From Patescibacteria group bacterium UBA3458 (lineage in GTDB: Bacteria > Patescibacteriota > Minisyncoccia > Phycocordibacterales > UBA2100): a stretch of 11,970 nucleotides of DNA. The notes below the pieces were generated by a model. It searched no databases, was not told the DNA's origin, and was given only the letters and a program-made list of their open reading frames with translations. Of the stretch, positions 1 to 6,762 are shown piece after piece; the first letter of the stretch is position 1, and each line of letters begins with the position of its first letter. The stretch is taken from the NCBI GenBank assembly GCA_002378745.1, contig DFRR01000001.1, positions 9,485 to 21,454 of the forward strand, in the 5' to 3' direction. Both the position numbers and the translations under genes were made by a program.

Positions 1-1
1 C

Positions 2-457
2 AAGTATCTTCGCGCACATCTTGCGCATCTGGATGCCTGCGAACCCCGAGCAATAATCGTAGGAACGTTATCGCGATTCGCTCGATTAGCATTTAAGAAA
101 TTATATACGAAGCAAAAGAATATTCTGCACTTTTTGACACCGAAAGAAGCCGAGGCGCATAAGTTAACGCATAATCTATTTAATGCAGCAAAGATATCAT
201 TTTTTAATGAACAACGAATCATTTATGATTCTGAGAAAATTGATACCGACATAGTATTCGCTTTGGTTGCAGAAACATCAGAAGCGATATGGAATCCCAT
301 GTATGGAATTCGTAATATGGGACCATATGGCGGCGCATGTCTACCAAAAGATATGGAAGGATTTGTTGCATGGGCATCCAGACGTGGGTACATAACACCA
401 ATTTTGAAATCAGTGCACAAGATAAATAAGCTCATGAATCAGAAGACTCGAATCTAG
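2..457 (+). CDS. Nucleotide-sugar dehydrogenase (UDP-glucose/GDP-mannose type), 3' part, short C-terminus
   Basis: The frame is open at the left edge, so the N-terminal NAD-binding domain lies outside the window; about 151 residues are visible. The visible part matches the central helical domain of the UDP-glucose/GDP-mannose dehydrogenase family, which oxidises a sugar nucleotide to its uronic acid using NAD+. An AE..K...N helix is followed by KISFFNE, and then by GPYGGACLPKD, which carries the catalytic cysteine. The protein stops about 37 residues after that motif, at the end of the domain-linking helix (SVHKINK), so the usual C-terminal sugar-nucleotide-binding domain of roughly 100 residues is absent. 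This could be a natural short form or a truncated gene. A TTG codon at 134 is only an internal codon. The neighbouring glycosyltransferases suggest a role in envelope polysaccharide precursors. The stop codon lies 10 bp from that of the convergent phosphatase gene. Confidence 0.8.
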   Translation, partial: KYLRAHLAHLDACEPRAIIVGTLSRFARLAFKKLYTKQKNILHFLTPKEAEAHKLTHNLFNAAKISFFNEQRIIYDSEKIDTDIVFALVAETSEAIWNPMYGIRNMGPYGGACLPKDMEGFVAWASRRGYITPILKSVHKINKLMNQKTRI

Positions 458-467
458 TGTACATTTC

Positions 468-1019
468 TTACTTTAAAAATAATGGTGGTTGTACTGCGAT
501 GAGTCGAGGGGGCATTTTTCTGTCATGCGAATATACAAAGTGACATCTAGTACCTGGCGCAAGTCCGTACATTTTATTGAACTTTTCAAATTCAAAAGCT
601 TCATCCATGGAATCGGCTAGGTTAAAGAGAACTTTTATAAAAGCTGCATGGGTCACAATTACAACGATATCTTCTTCAAAACTTGCGATATGTTGTAAGA
701 GTTTTCCCCATCGCGAATGCATTCGAGTTAGCGATTCGTATGTTTCGCTATCGAACATATTTCGTTCATTACATAAATCACTACACACGTACGTGTTATT
801 GGCAACACGGGCCAATATTGATGCTGTTTGTGTAGCTCTAGTCAGGGTACTAGATATAATTTTTGCCTTAGACAGAATGCTTCGCATCTGGAACGCTAGA
901 ACATACATCTGTATGATGCCAACAAATGTTAAAGAATCGCTGTCTATTGGCAATCGATTTGTTTTACTTGCTTTCGTTGTTCCATGCCTAACCAAATAAA
1001 TATGTTTATCTCGTTGCAT
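468..1019 (-). CDS. Histidine phosphatase family protein (phosphoglycerate mutase-like)
   Basis: About 183 residues. The N-terminus carries the RHG signature of the histidine phosphatase superfamily (LVRHGTT, catalytic His at residue 12), in which the histidine is transiently phosphorylated. Further family marks are SSTLTRATQTA, with the second phosphate-binding Arg near 61, an acidic ER motif near 85-86, and the second catalytic His near 124 in IVTHAAF. The length fits the cobC/GpmB/SixA-like branch. The substrate cannot be told from sequence; sugar phosphates, nucleotides and phosphoproteins are all known in the family. I chose the ATG at 1019 because an in-frame TTG at 1031 adds only four residues and neither has a good ribosome site. 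It is convergent with the dehydrogenase gene and divergent from the first glycosyltransferase, so it may be a passenger in the polysaccharide region. Confidence 0.8.
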   Translation of the reverse strand: MQRDKHIYLVRHGTTKASKTNRLPIDSDSLTFVGIIQMYVLAFQMRSILSKAKIISSTLTRATQTASILARVANNTYVCSDLCNERNMFDSETYESLTRMHSRWGKLLQHIASFEEDIVVIVTHAAFIKVLFNLADSMDEAFEFEKFNKMYGLAPGTRCHFVYSHDRKMPPRLIAVQPPLFLK

Positions 1020-1071
1020 AGTATGTATCAAAACTCTGCCACAATTATGTACTTGCTGTCAAAAGTTCGGC

Positions 1072-2274
1072 ATGGTAAAGGTATATGACACTACGCATAT
1101 GCGCATTTTCTTCCTCATTGATTATTGGCCGCTGCCGACCGGCGGAATGGAGTCGCATGGCTATGAATTTAAGCGATACTACGAATCAAAAGGGATTGAC
1201 TCCTTTTTGACAGTTGGATTCGCCGAAAATATCACTGAAGGCATCTATGACAAAAAGCAAAAGGTTCACGTGCTCCCAAAAATGGCGATACACGATAGTA
1301 CGTGGTTGTTGACGTTCTTGAGAGATAATGAATGTGGTGCAGGGGACCTTATCTTTTGTAACAGCATGTATTGGATTGAGATATTTGCAGACATATACAA
1401 TACATTTCCCGATGTCCCAATAGTCCTAAGGTCTGGAGGCAATGACATTGTACAAGCACAGGTACCCGAGAAAGGTAATACTCTTATGCAGAGACAATTG
1501 TTTGTTGCAAAAACCATCAATGCTTACGTAAAAATGTTACTGGTTAACAGTAACTATACACTCAAAAGGTGCCAAGCTCTTGGAATTAATGAGGAGAAGA
1601 TGAAGATGGTCCGTGGTGGAGTTGATGTGCAACGATTCGTCTCTTTGCCAAAAACAAAACGGCTGGCATTGCGAAAAAGAATGAAGATTCCTCTAAATGA
1701 CATTGTTGTATTAAGTGTTTCAAGACTTGTCCCATTTAAAGGGTTGCAGTACGTGCTAGAAGCACGAGCATTGTTGTCTCAAAAAATACCAACTACCCAT
1801 ATAATAGTTGGCGATGGTTCTGAACGAGAGAAGCTTTTAGAACAAGTAAAACATTTAGATTTATCCGCATCGACACAGATCGTGGGGGATGTATCATTTG
1901 ATACTATCCATAAATATTACCAGGTTGCAGATATTTTCATCCACACACCAGTTTTTTACATTACAAACTCAGGAGAGAGCACATATATACACACTGAGAC
2001 AATGGGTCGAAGTATATGTGAAGCACAAGCAGTAGGAATAGCTACCATTGCATCGGAAGTTGGCGGCATACAGGAACTTATTGAAGACGAAAGAAATGGA
2101 CTTTTGGTTCCGGAACGTGACCCTCTCGCAATTCGTGACGCTCTAACCCGTTTATGCACCTCTTCTCTACTTCGAGAGGAAATTGGTACCTGCGCCAAAT
2201 CCCATCGAGAAACTCTTTCGTGGAAACGAGTATTTAAGGAATACGACTCGCTATTCGCAACAATGATAAAGTGA
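1072..2274 (+). CDS. Glycosyltransferase, GT4-like (GT-B fold)
   Basis: A 400-residue retaining-type glycosyltransferase that would transfer a sugar from an activated donor in the cytoplasm or at the inner membrane face. The N-terminal half has the GG.E.H acceptor-side loop (TGGMESHG, residues 23-30). The C-terminal half has VLSVSRLVPFKG (213-224), IIVGDGSEREKL (244-255), the EX7E donor-binding motif (E309 and E317), and SEVGGIQELI followed by NGLLVPERD (342-350). The family would usually have E.FG...EA at the EX7E site; here it is ETMGRSICE, preceded by a short variable insertion. The start is uncertain: the family N-terminus normally begins at the MRIFFLIDYW segment, so the ATG at 1099 is a good alternative. 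The next gene begins one base after this stop codon, so the two are almost certainly co-transcribed. The acceptor and donor sugars cannot be predicted. Confidence 0.85.
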   Translation: MVKVYDTTHMRIFFLIDYWPLPTGGMESHGYEFKRYYESKGIDSFLTVGFAENITEGIYDKKQKVHVLPKMAIHDSTWLLTFLRDNECGAGDLIFCNSMYWIEIFADIYNTFPDVPIVLRSGGNDIVQAQVPEKGNTLMQRQLFVAKTINAYVKMLLVNSNYTLKRCQALGINEEKMKMVRGGVDVQRFVSLPKTKRLALRKRMKIPLNDIVVLSVSRLVPFKGLQYVLEARALLSQKIPTTHIIVGDGSEREKLLEQVKHLDLSASTQIVGDVSFDTIHKYYQVADIFIHTPVFYITNSGESTYIHTETMGRSICEAQAVGIATIASEVGGIQELIEDERNGLLVPERDPLAIRDALTRLCTSSLLREEIGTCAKSHRETLSWKRVFKEYDSLFATMIK

Positions 2275-2275
2275 T

Positions 2276-3517
2276 ATGAAAATTGCATTGCTGGCAGGTC
2301 GCGACCCAAAAATTTTAACCGACACGGACGGCGGTTCAGTATATCTCGAATACCTTTCTCAATTCCTTTCTCAGCAGGGGTATGCAGTTGATATTTTTAT
2401 CCCATTGGGAGTAGCTGGTGGCTCATATTCCCAAACGAGAAGCAAATATCAAATGGAAATAATACAGGAAAGTAATGAGGGCGCTCGAATTGCAACGCAT
2501 TACTTCCCCACTTCTCAGTCAGATGACGCCTTTCAAGCTGCTAGTGCAGAGAGTGATTACTTTTTAAACCGCATTGCACGATCACAATCCTTTGTGGAGT
2601 TTTTTCAAGATAGAAAATTATTTTCCTATGATGCAGTATTCGTACTCCACATTGCGAATGCATTTGCTCTCACAAAACATGAATTGCTCCCATTTGACAG
2701 AACGGTATTGTTTCCAATGATGACCAGTACACATTATGAATATTTTTCAGATGTACCTGAAATATACGTTCATCATGAGAAGCAAACATTTGACCGCATC
2801 GAGCATATCTGCAGTCCCTCAGATGATGAAATTGCAAGTATAGTGAAGCGATTTGGAGTTAATGAGGCAAAAATTTTTAAAGTTCACCGAGGTTTTGAGC
2901 AGTTTGATTTTCCGGTATTCAATCGAAAAAATCCAGATTTATCTGACCTGCGTATTTTTTCTGCAAATGGCATCCGCCCTCAGAAAGCGCATCTTTTTTT
3001 TGTTGATGTAGTGGAACAACTTCTCAACTTCGGAGCACAACCAAAAGTTGTTTTTACCGGAAATAACGGCAAAAGTCATAATGCAACGTATAACAATTAC
3101 ACCAAGAATTTTTGGGATAGAGTCCAAAAAAAGGGACTTACTAAATATTTCGAATGTCATGATGTAATCACACGCAGTGCAATGGTAAATCTTATGAGAG
3201 AGAGCACTGTGGCACTATATCCATCCATCTCTGAAACATTTGGTAAATCAGCTCTTGAGAGTGTGGTGAGTGGATTGCCTACATTTGTACTGGATGATGT
3301 CCCAGCATTTCGTGAATTCATTTTTCCAAATACCACAGGAATAATATGTCCTCGAGATGAACTTCAATGTGCCGAAGCAATCATTAAACTGTGCAATAGT
3401 CCGCTCCAATATCAGTCCATAAGCAAAAATGGCACATTACTCAGATCAACCTTCGCTTGGGAAACAGTGCTGAGTATACTCATTAAAGAACTTAAAGATC
3501 GTGGCGTGTTATCATAA
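2276..3517 (+). CDS. Glycosyltransferase, group 1-like (GT-B fold)
   Basis: A 413-residue protein with the same overall architecture as its upstream neighbour but divergent in sequence. It has an N-terminal GG loop (TDGGSVYLEYLSQFL, from residue 17), and a GT-B C-terminal domain with FSANGIRPQKAH (228-239), VVFTGNN (258-264) and the EX7E motif in SETFGKSALESV (E320 and E328). This is followed by a GLPTFVLDDVPAFREF segment that replaces the usual G.PVia...GG..E. The basic-region glycine loop and the EX7E glutamates are intact, so it should be active. It starts one base after the previous stop codon without a ribosome-binding site, which suggests translational coupling. It is probably involved in cell-surface glycan assembly; substrates are unknown. 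Confidence 0.82.
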   Translation: MKIALLAGRDPKILTDTDGGSVYLEYLSQFLSQQGYAVDIFIPLGVAGGSYSQTRSKYQMEIIQESNEGARIATHYFPTSQSDDAFQAASAESDYFLNRIARSQSFVEFFQDRKLFSYDAVFVLHIANAFALTKHELLPFDRTVLFPMMTSTHYEYFSDVPEIYVHHEKQTFDRIEHICSPSDDEIASIVKRFGVNEAKIFKVHRGFEQFDFPVFNRKNPDLSDLRIFSANGIRPQKAHLFFVDVVEQLLNFGAQPKVVFTGNNGKSHNATYNNYTKNFWDRVQKKGLTKYFECHDVITRSAMVNLMRESTVALYPSISETFGKSALESVVSGLPTFVLDDVPAFREFIFPNTTGIICPRDELQCAEAIIKLCNSPLQYQSISKNGTLLRSTFAWETVLSILIKELKDRGVLS

Positions 3518-3536
3518 TGATGATATTGTAAATCAG

Positions 3537-3542
3537 TATAAA
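3537..3542 (+). promoter_or_regulatory. Putative -10 box for rel (leaderless start)
   Basis: TATAAA lies four bases upstream of the ATG at 3547. With a normal 5-7 nt distance from -10 to +1, transcription would begin at or next to the start codon. No recognisable -35 hexamer and no Shine-Dalgarno are present, so the call rests on the -10 match alone. Confidence 0.35.
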
Positions 3543-3546
3543 CCCT

Positions 3547-5139
3547 ATGTACCCCTTTTCGACAGAAGCAAAGAAAGCTGCCATTGAACCCACTAAGATG
3601 ATGGTTGAGGAAATCATTGAATTGATGAATGCTCCCGATAAGGACGCGAAAAACTTAATTGAGAAAGCATATCAATTTGGTCAAAAGGCGCATGAAGGAC
3701 AGGTTCGATACTCTGGACAACCATATTTTCATCATCCTTTTGAGACGGGAAAATACTTAGCAAGTATTGGAATGAGCCCTAATATGATTGTAGCCGGCCT
3801 TCTTCATGATGTAATTGAAGATGCGAATGTCTCATATGCAACTTTAAAGGAAGAGTTTGGTACCGATATTGCAAATCTCGTAGAAGGCGCGACCAAGCTT
3901 GGACACGTCCGTTACTATGGACTCCGTAGACATACAGAAAGTCTTCGCAAGTTATTTGCAGCAACTTCTCAAGATGTACGAGTCATTCTTGTAAAGCTCA
4001 TGGATCGTCTCCATAATGCACGAACTCTCCAGTTTGTCCCTGAACATAAACGAGAACGCATAGCACTGGAAACGCTAGAAGTGTATGCGCCTATCGCAGA
4101 TCGTCTGGGAATGGGTTTGGTTAAACGGGAACTCGAAGATGCTGTGTTTCCACATGCGTATCCGAAAGAATACAAGAAGGTACAAAAAATATTCAAAGAT
4201 GCAGGAGGGGAAGACTTGCGTCGACTCGAACGAATCCATAAATCCGTTCGTTCAAAGATTGCTGAGTACGGCGTAAAAAACTTTCAAACAACAAATCGTA
4301 TCAAGGGATTGTATAGTCTGTATCGTAAACTAGAAAGAAAAGAGTGGGATGTGACAAAAATTTTCGATTTATGGGCATTGCGTATCATTGTCGATTCTGT
4401 TGCTGATTGTTATACCGTACTTGGTATCGTGCATGGTGAGTGGCGTCCACTACCCGGGAGAGTAAAAGATTACATCGCTTTTCCAAAACCAAACGGGTAT
4501 CGCAGTATCCATACCACTATTCATACTGGTGACGGGAGTATCATTGAACTACAAATTCGCACGAAAGAAATGAATCGTGAAGCGCAATTTGGTATTGCTT
4601 CACATTTCTCCTATAAAGAGAGTGAGGATTTGAAGAAAAATGAAAGTAGTGCGGTACGATGGATTCGTCAATTTATCCCCCTCAGATTAAGAGTTGAAGC
4701 GAACGATCATTCAATCCTGAAGGAAGGACCGCGTACATATACGAACGGCGTGACACCCGACTGGATAAAACACATGGCGGAAATGCCTGGAATTGATGAA
4801 ACTGACCCCAAGGCATATTTGCATGATATAAAAAGTGATTTCTTTAGCCATCGAATCTTTATATTCACACCGCGTGGCGATGTTATTGATCTCCCTATCG
4901 ATTCAAGTCCGATTGATTTTGCATATGCGATACACTCAGAAATTGGTAATCAAATGACTGGCGCGAAAATAAATGGAAAACTAGCAGCGCTGGGCACGCC
5001 ACTCAAGAACGGTGATATTGTAGAGATTTTGACAAGCGAGAAGGCAAAACCTAATAGAAAATGGATAGGCATGACCAAAACAACACTTGCTAAGCGTCAA
5101 ATCAGATCCTATCTTCAACACGAGCAAGAAGCAATGTAA
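3547..5139 (+). CDS. rel: Bifunctional-type (p)ppGpp synthetase/hydrolase (RelA/SpoT family), HD-SYN-TGS form
   Basis: 530 residues; it makes (p)ppGpp from ATP and GDP/GTP and hydrolyses it, controlling the stringent response. The HD hydrolase domain (about 40-200) retains the metal and catalytic set by analogy to the Streptococcus Rel enzyme: H63, H87-D88, E91-D92, D153 and N157. The synthetase domain (about 245-355) retains D274 in FDLWALRI, Y318 in NGYRSIH and E334 in IELQIRT. Its RVKD at 305-308 is the RXKD version typical of bifunctional Rel/SpoT rather than the EXDD of RelA. A TGS domain covers about 433-495. The protein ends about 35 residues later, so the helical, zinc-finger/conserved-cysteine and ACT regions of ordinary roughly 730-residue Rel proteins are missing. 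The motif after E334 reads EMNREAQFGIASHF where MH..AE.G.AAHW is usual. It is convergent with parB. Confidence 0.92.
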   Translation: MYPFSTEAKKAAIEPTKMMVEEIIELMNAPDKDAKNLIEKAYQFGQKAHEGQVRYSGQPYFHHPFETGKYLASIGMSPNMIVAGLLHDVIEDANVSYATLKEEFGTDIANLVEGATKLGHVRYYGLRRHTESLRKLFAATSQDVRVILVKLMDRLHNARTLQFVPEHKRERIALETLEVYAPIADRLGMGLVKRELEDAVFPHAYPKEYKKVQKIFKDAGGEDLRRLERIHKSVRSKIAEYGVKNFQTTNRIKGLYSLYRKLERKEWDVTKIFDLWALRIIVDSVADCYTVLGIVHGEWRPLPGRVKDYIAFPKPNGYRSIHTTIHTGDGSIIELQIRTKEMNREAQFGIASHFSYKESEDLKKNESSAVRWIRQFIPLRLRVEANDHSILKEGPRTYTNGVTPDWIKHMAEMPGIDETDPKAYLHDIKSDFFSHRIFIFTPRGDVIDLPIDSSPIDFAYAIHSEIGNQMTGAKINGKLAALGTPLKNGDIVEILTSEKAKPNRKWIGMTKTTLAKRQIRSYLQHEQEAM

Positions 5140-5147
5140 CCAATGCA

Positions 5148-6188
5148 CTACACAGCGAAGTTGCGAATTGAGTAGATATCTTCTTCCTCTTCTTGTGCTG
5201 CTATGGGAGCAGCAGGTGTTGTTTTCGGTGCAGTTTCGGCTTCGTCTGTATCATCAGGAATAGCGCCAGCAACAAAGGTAAGCAATGGCGATGCCGGTCT
5301 CACACTGGTTTCCTGCTCCGTCTGTGGCGTTGTAACAGGTGCAATCTGCGCTGTTTCCTTGGTAACAGCACCACTCATAAGTGTAAGAAATTGTTGGACA
5401 TCCGAGGGTGAAAGGAAGTCGATGTGCACTTTTCCCCCATTTTCTCGTGTCTCAATTTGTACGCGCGTGCCAAGCCGTTCCGTAAGCTCACGTTCCAATG
5501 CTGCGAGCTCTGGTGGCAATCCCTGTTTACGCGCACGATCAACGGCAATACCTCGCGCAATGCGCTCAGCTTCCCGAACGGTTAGGTGCTTTTCAATAAC
5601 CTCCTTAAACAGAGACATTTGTTGGTCAGGCCGATCGGCAAGCATAAGGAGTGGGCGTGTGTGTCCTTCAGTAATTTCCCCATTAATAACCGCCTGCTGC
5701 ATTTCTGCAGGTAAAATAAGTAATCGGAGTGAGTTTGAAACGTACTCGCGACTCTTCCCTACTTTCAAGGCAATCTCTGCATGCTTGAGATTAAATTTCT
5801 CAGCAAGTTGCTTAAATGCGAGGGCACGATCAATTGGGTTAAGATCTTCGCGTTGTAGGTTCTCAATAATCGCAAGCTCCAGCTTCATCTTGTCTGAATC
5901 TTCAGAACTGCGAATGAGCACCGGCACTTGTGATACATTTGCCAGCTTTGATGCGCGAAGACGACGCTCACCGGCAACAAGCTCATACTCTACCGAGATA
6001 CCACCATCACCCCGTTCGATTTCTCGACGTGTTACCACGAGTGGTTGTAAAATACCGTACTGACGAATTGATTCTGCCAGACTCTGTAGCGCTTCTGGAT
6101 CAAACTCCTTTCGCGGTTGGAATGGGTTTGGTTGGATGCGGTTAACTTCGATCCAAAATACTGAGTTGTTGTAAAAATCTGATGCCAT
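5148..6188 (-). CDS. parB: ParB/Spo0J chromosome-partitioning protein
   Basis: 346 residues. ParB is a CTP-dependent DNA clamp that loads at parS sites and spreads, guiding origin segregation with ParA and SMC. The order is typical: NPFQPR (21-26), then the CTP-binding GERRLRA (73-79), ENLQREDLNPIDRA (109-122), and a helix-turn-helix centred on KHAEIALKVGKSREYVSNSL (135-154). GHTRPLL follows at 175-181, and then a C-terminal dimerisation segment (about 226-272). A tail from about 273 to 346 is low-complexity, rich in Ala, Pro, Thr and Glu, with an EEEED run before the C-terminus; it is probably disordered and unlike ordinary ParB. No parA is adjacent and I saw no canonical parS site in the window. 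A TATACT box six bases before the ATG suggests a leaderless transcript. Its stop codon is 8 bp from that of rel. Confidence 0.93.
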   Translation of the reverse strand: MASDFYNNSVFWIEVNRIQPNPFQPRKEFDPEALQSLAESIRQYGILQPLVVTRREIERGDGGISVEYELVAGERRLRASKLANVSQVPVLIRSSEDSDKMKLELAIIENLQREDLNPIDRALAFKQLAEKFNLKHAEIALKVGKSREYVSNSLRLLILPAEMQQAVINGEITEGHTRPLLMLADRPDQQMSLFKEVIEKHLTVREAERIARGIAVDRARKQGLPPELAALERELTERLGTRVQIETRENGGKVHIDFLSPSDVQQFLTLMSGAVTKETAQIAPVTTPQTEQETSVRPASPLLTFVAGAIPDDTDEAETAPKTTPAAPIAAQEEEEDIYSIRNFAV

Positions 6189-6194
6189 TTCGGC

Positions 6195-6200
6195 AGTATA
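6195..6200 (-). promoter_or_regulatory. Putative -10 box for parB (leaderless start)
   Basis: On the minus strand TATACT lies six bases upstream of the parB ATG, overlapping a second -10-like TATGAT at 6200-6205. The -35 region is not recognisable. If either box is used, the mRNA would have almost no 5' leader. Confidence 0.4.
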
Positions 6201-6262
6201 TCATAGTGAGAAATGTGGTTCTTTGTGCATAAGTGGAAACATACTGCATGAAACATTCCTGC

Positions 6263-6291
6263 GTGAATTTTATCCAAAAATGGTATACAAT
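6263..6291 (+). promoter_or_regulatory. Putative promoter for the tRNA-Leu transcript
   Basis: A -10-like TACAAT at 6286-6291 (within TATACAAT) lies 12 nt before the first tRNA-Leu-like copy. A weak -35 (GTGAAT, 6263-6268) sits 17 nt further upstream. The same TACAAT box is found before tRNA-Glu, which supports the call. Transcription from here would run through the degenerate copy into the intact tRNA-Leu. Confidence 0.45.
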
Positions 6292-6303
6292 CAGCGTCCA
6301 CAT

Positions 6304-6390
6304 GCCGAGGTGGCGGAATTGGTAGATTCAATACGGGCGCACGACTCGCAATAGTCAGGAGGCGTGCTCCGTCGAGAGTGTATCACTCTG
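6304..6390 (+). pseudogene. Degenerate tRNA-Leu copy (tandem pseudo-tRNA)
   Basis: A 25-nt block at 6302-6326 (acceptor 5' strand GCCGAGG and D-arm) is identical to 6391-6415 in the intact tRNA-Leu, 89 nt downstream, and GCGCACGACTC recurs in both. After the shared D-arm start, this copy has a 9-nt net insertion. It can still form GACT/AGTC (anticodon-arm position), GGAG/CTCC (variable-arm position) and AGAGT/ACTCT (T-arm position) stems. However, the T-loop does not have TTCGA, and no CCTCGGC strand follows to close the acceptor stem. It therefore should not be charged as a tRNA. It may be decayed, or may be retained as a leader structure of the downstream tRNA. Confidence 0.7.
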
Positions 6391-6392
6391 AT

Positions 6393-6474
6393 GCCGAGGT
6401 GGCGGAATTGGTAGACGCGCACGACTCAAAATCGTGTTCCTTCGGGGGTGGGGGTTCGATTCCCCCCCTCGGCA
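6393..6474 (+). tRNA. tRNA-Leu (anticodon CAA)
   Basis: A class II tRNA with a perfect 7-bp acceptor stem (GCCGAGG with CCTCGGC), a D-arm with GG, and an anticodon stem CACGA/TCGTG. The loop CTCAAAA puts the anticodon CAA at 6427-6429. A short variable arm and the T-arm GGGGG-TTCGATT-CCCCC follow. The discriminator is A at 6474 and CCA is not encoded (CAA follows), so CCA must be added after transcription. It reads UUG codons. Confidence 0.96.
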
Positions 6475-6530
6475 CAAACGAGCTGGCGAGTGCAGTGCCA
6501 GGGAGAAACGGCAACTGCTTGCCGTTACGT

Positions 6531-6649
6531 GGGGAATCGAAAGGCGCAGCGTTGTGCGAACTTGTGAGCACCGCGAGCCCGGGCAGGAGCCACTTAGTAT
6601 TTTTGAGCGCAAAGCGCGCGAAAATACTTAGTGAGCTGACGCCGATTCC
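6531..6649 (+). repeat. tRNA-associated hairpin element, copy 1
   Basis: An element of about 119 nt beginning with GGGGAATCGA (6531-6540) and ending with CGATTCC (6643-6649), so its ends form a short inverted repeat. Its 3' 75 nt (from about 6575) align with the minus strand of 7993-8070. They share a GAGC.CGGG.AGGA segment, a CACTTAG...CTTAGTG hairpin and a tail ending in CGATTCC. The 5' 40 nt are only weakly alike. It lies 57 nt downstream of tRNA-Leu in the same direction; copy 2 has the same relation to tRNA-Glu. Confidence 0.6.
6591..6633 (+). repeat. Imperfect 20-bp hairpin inside element copy 1
   Basis: The two arms CACTTAGTATTTTTGAGCGC and GCGCGCGAAAATACTTAGTG pair at 18 of 20 positions, one of them a G-T wobble, around an AAA loop. 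No T run follows, so it is not itself a standard terminator. Its mid-stem sequence differs from that of copy 2 while both stay largely paired. Confidence 0.75.
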
Positions 6650-6668
6650 TTCGGCACAAAGCGTAAAG

Positions 6669-6695
6669 AAAAACGAGACCTGCGTCTCGTTTTTT
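6669..6695 (+). terminator. Intrinsic terminator of the tRNA-Leu transcript
   Basis: The stem ACGAGAC/GTCTCGT with a CTGC loop is extended by an A run on one side and a T run on the other, giving a classic rho-independent terminator. The A/T symmetry would let it work in both directions. It separates the tRNA-Leu transcript from tsaC. Confidence 0.85.
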
Positions 6696-6725
6696 AGTTT
6701 TGTGAGCCTGAAAGACGAAATCTGA

Positions 6726-6751
6726 GCTTAGTGACTTGACCCTCGATTCCC
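6726..6751 (-). repeat. Solo copy of the element tail (perfect 26-nt inverted match)
   Basis: These 26 nt are the exact reverse complement of 7993-8018, the tail of element copy 2. They include CTTAGTGACTTGACC followed by CTCGATTCCC. No hairpin accompanies this copy. It lies just upstream of the tsaC promoter, and its CTTGACCC word recurs at the -35 of that promoter. Confidence 0.8.
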
Positions 6752-6762
6752 ATCACATCCCC

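Larger units (their letters stand above)
6475..6668 (+). other. Structured intergenic region downstream of tRNA-Leu
   Basis: This stretch has no credible gene. It holds a chain of inverted repeats before a terminator: CTGGC/GCCAG (6483-6501), a perfect 8-bp AACGGCAA/TTGCCGTT stem with a CTGC loop (6507-6526), and the long hairpin at 6591-6633. The sequence CGATTCC followed by TTCGGCACAAA at 6643-6660 closely resembles the 3' end of the upstream tRNA-Leu (CGATTCC ... CTCGGCACAAA), as if the tRNA end were duplicated. The region may be a trailer of the tRNA transcript or a small structured RNA. Confidence 0.5.

Noticed and set aside
5203..6063. A 286-residue plus-strand open frame opposite parB
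   Set aside because: It is the antisense shadow of parB, which has clear ParB motifs; the peptide is Ser/Arg-rich and featureless.
6226..6270. Possible parS site upstream of parB (GAAACAT and GTGAA words)
   Set aside because: The words are not arranged as the inverted 16-bp TGTTTCACGTGAAACA palindrome; no canonical parS was found.
6302..6415. The 89-nt tandem as an intron-split or permuted tRNA
   Set aside because: The downstream copy is complete on its own with a perfect acceptor stem, so the first copy is not needed to build it.
6378..6725. A 115-residue open frame across tRNA-Leu and its trailer
   Set aside because: Its start is the translation of the tRNA itself (the familiar spurious AEVAELVDAHDSKSC peptide) and the rest covers hairpins and a terminator.
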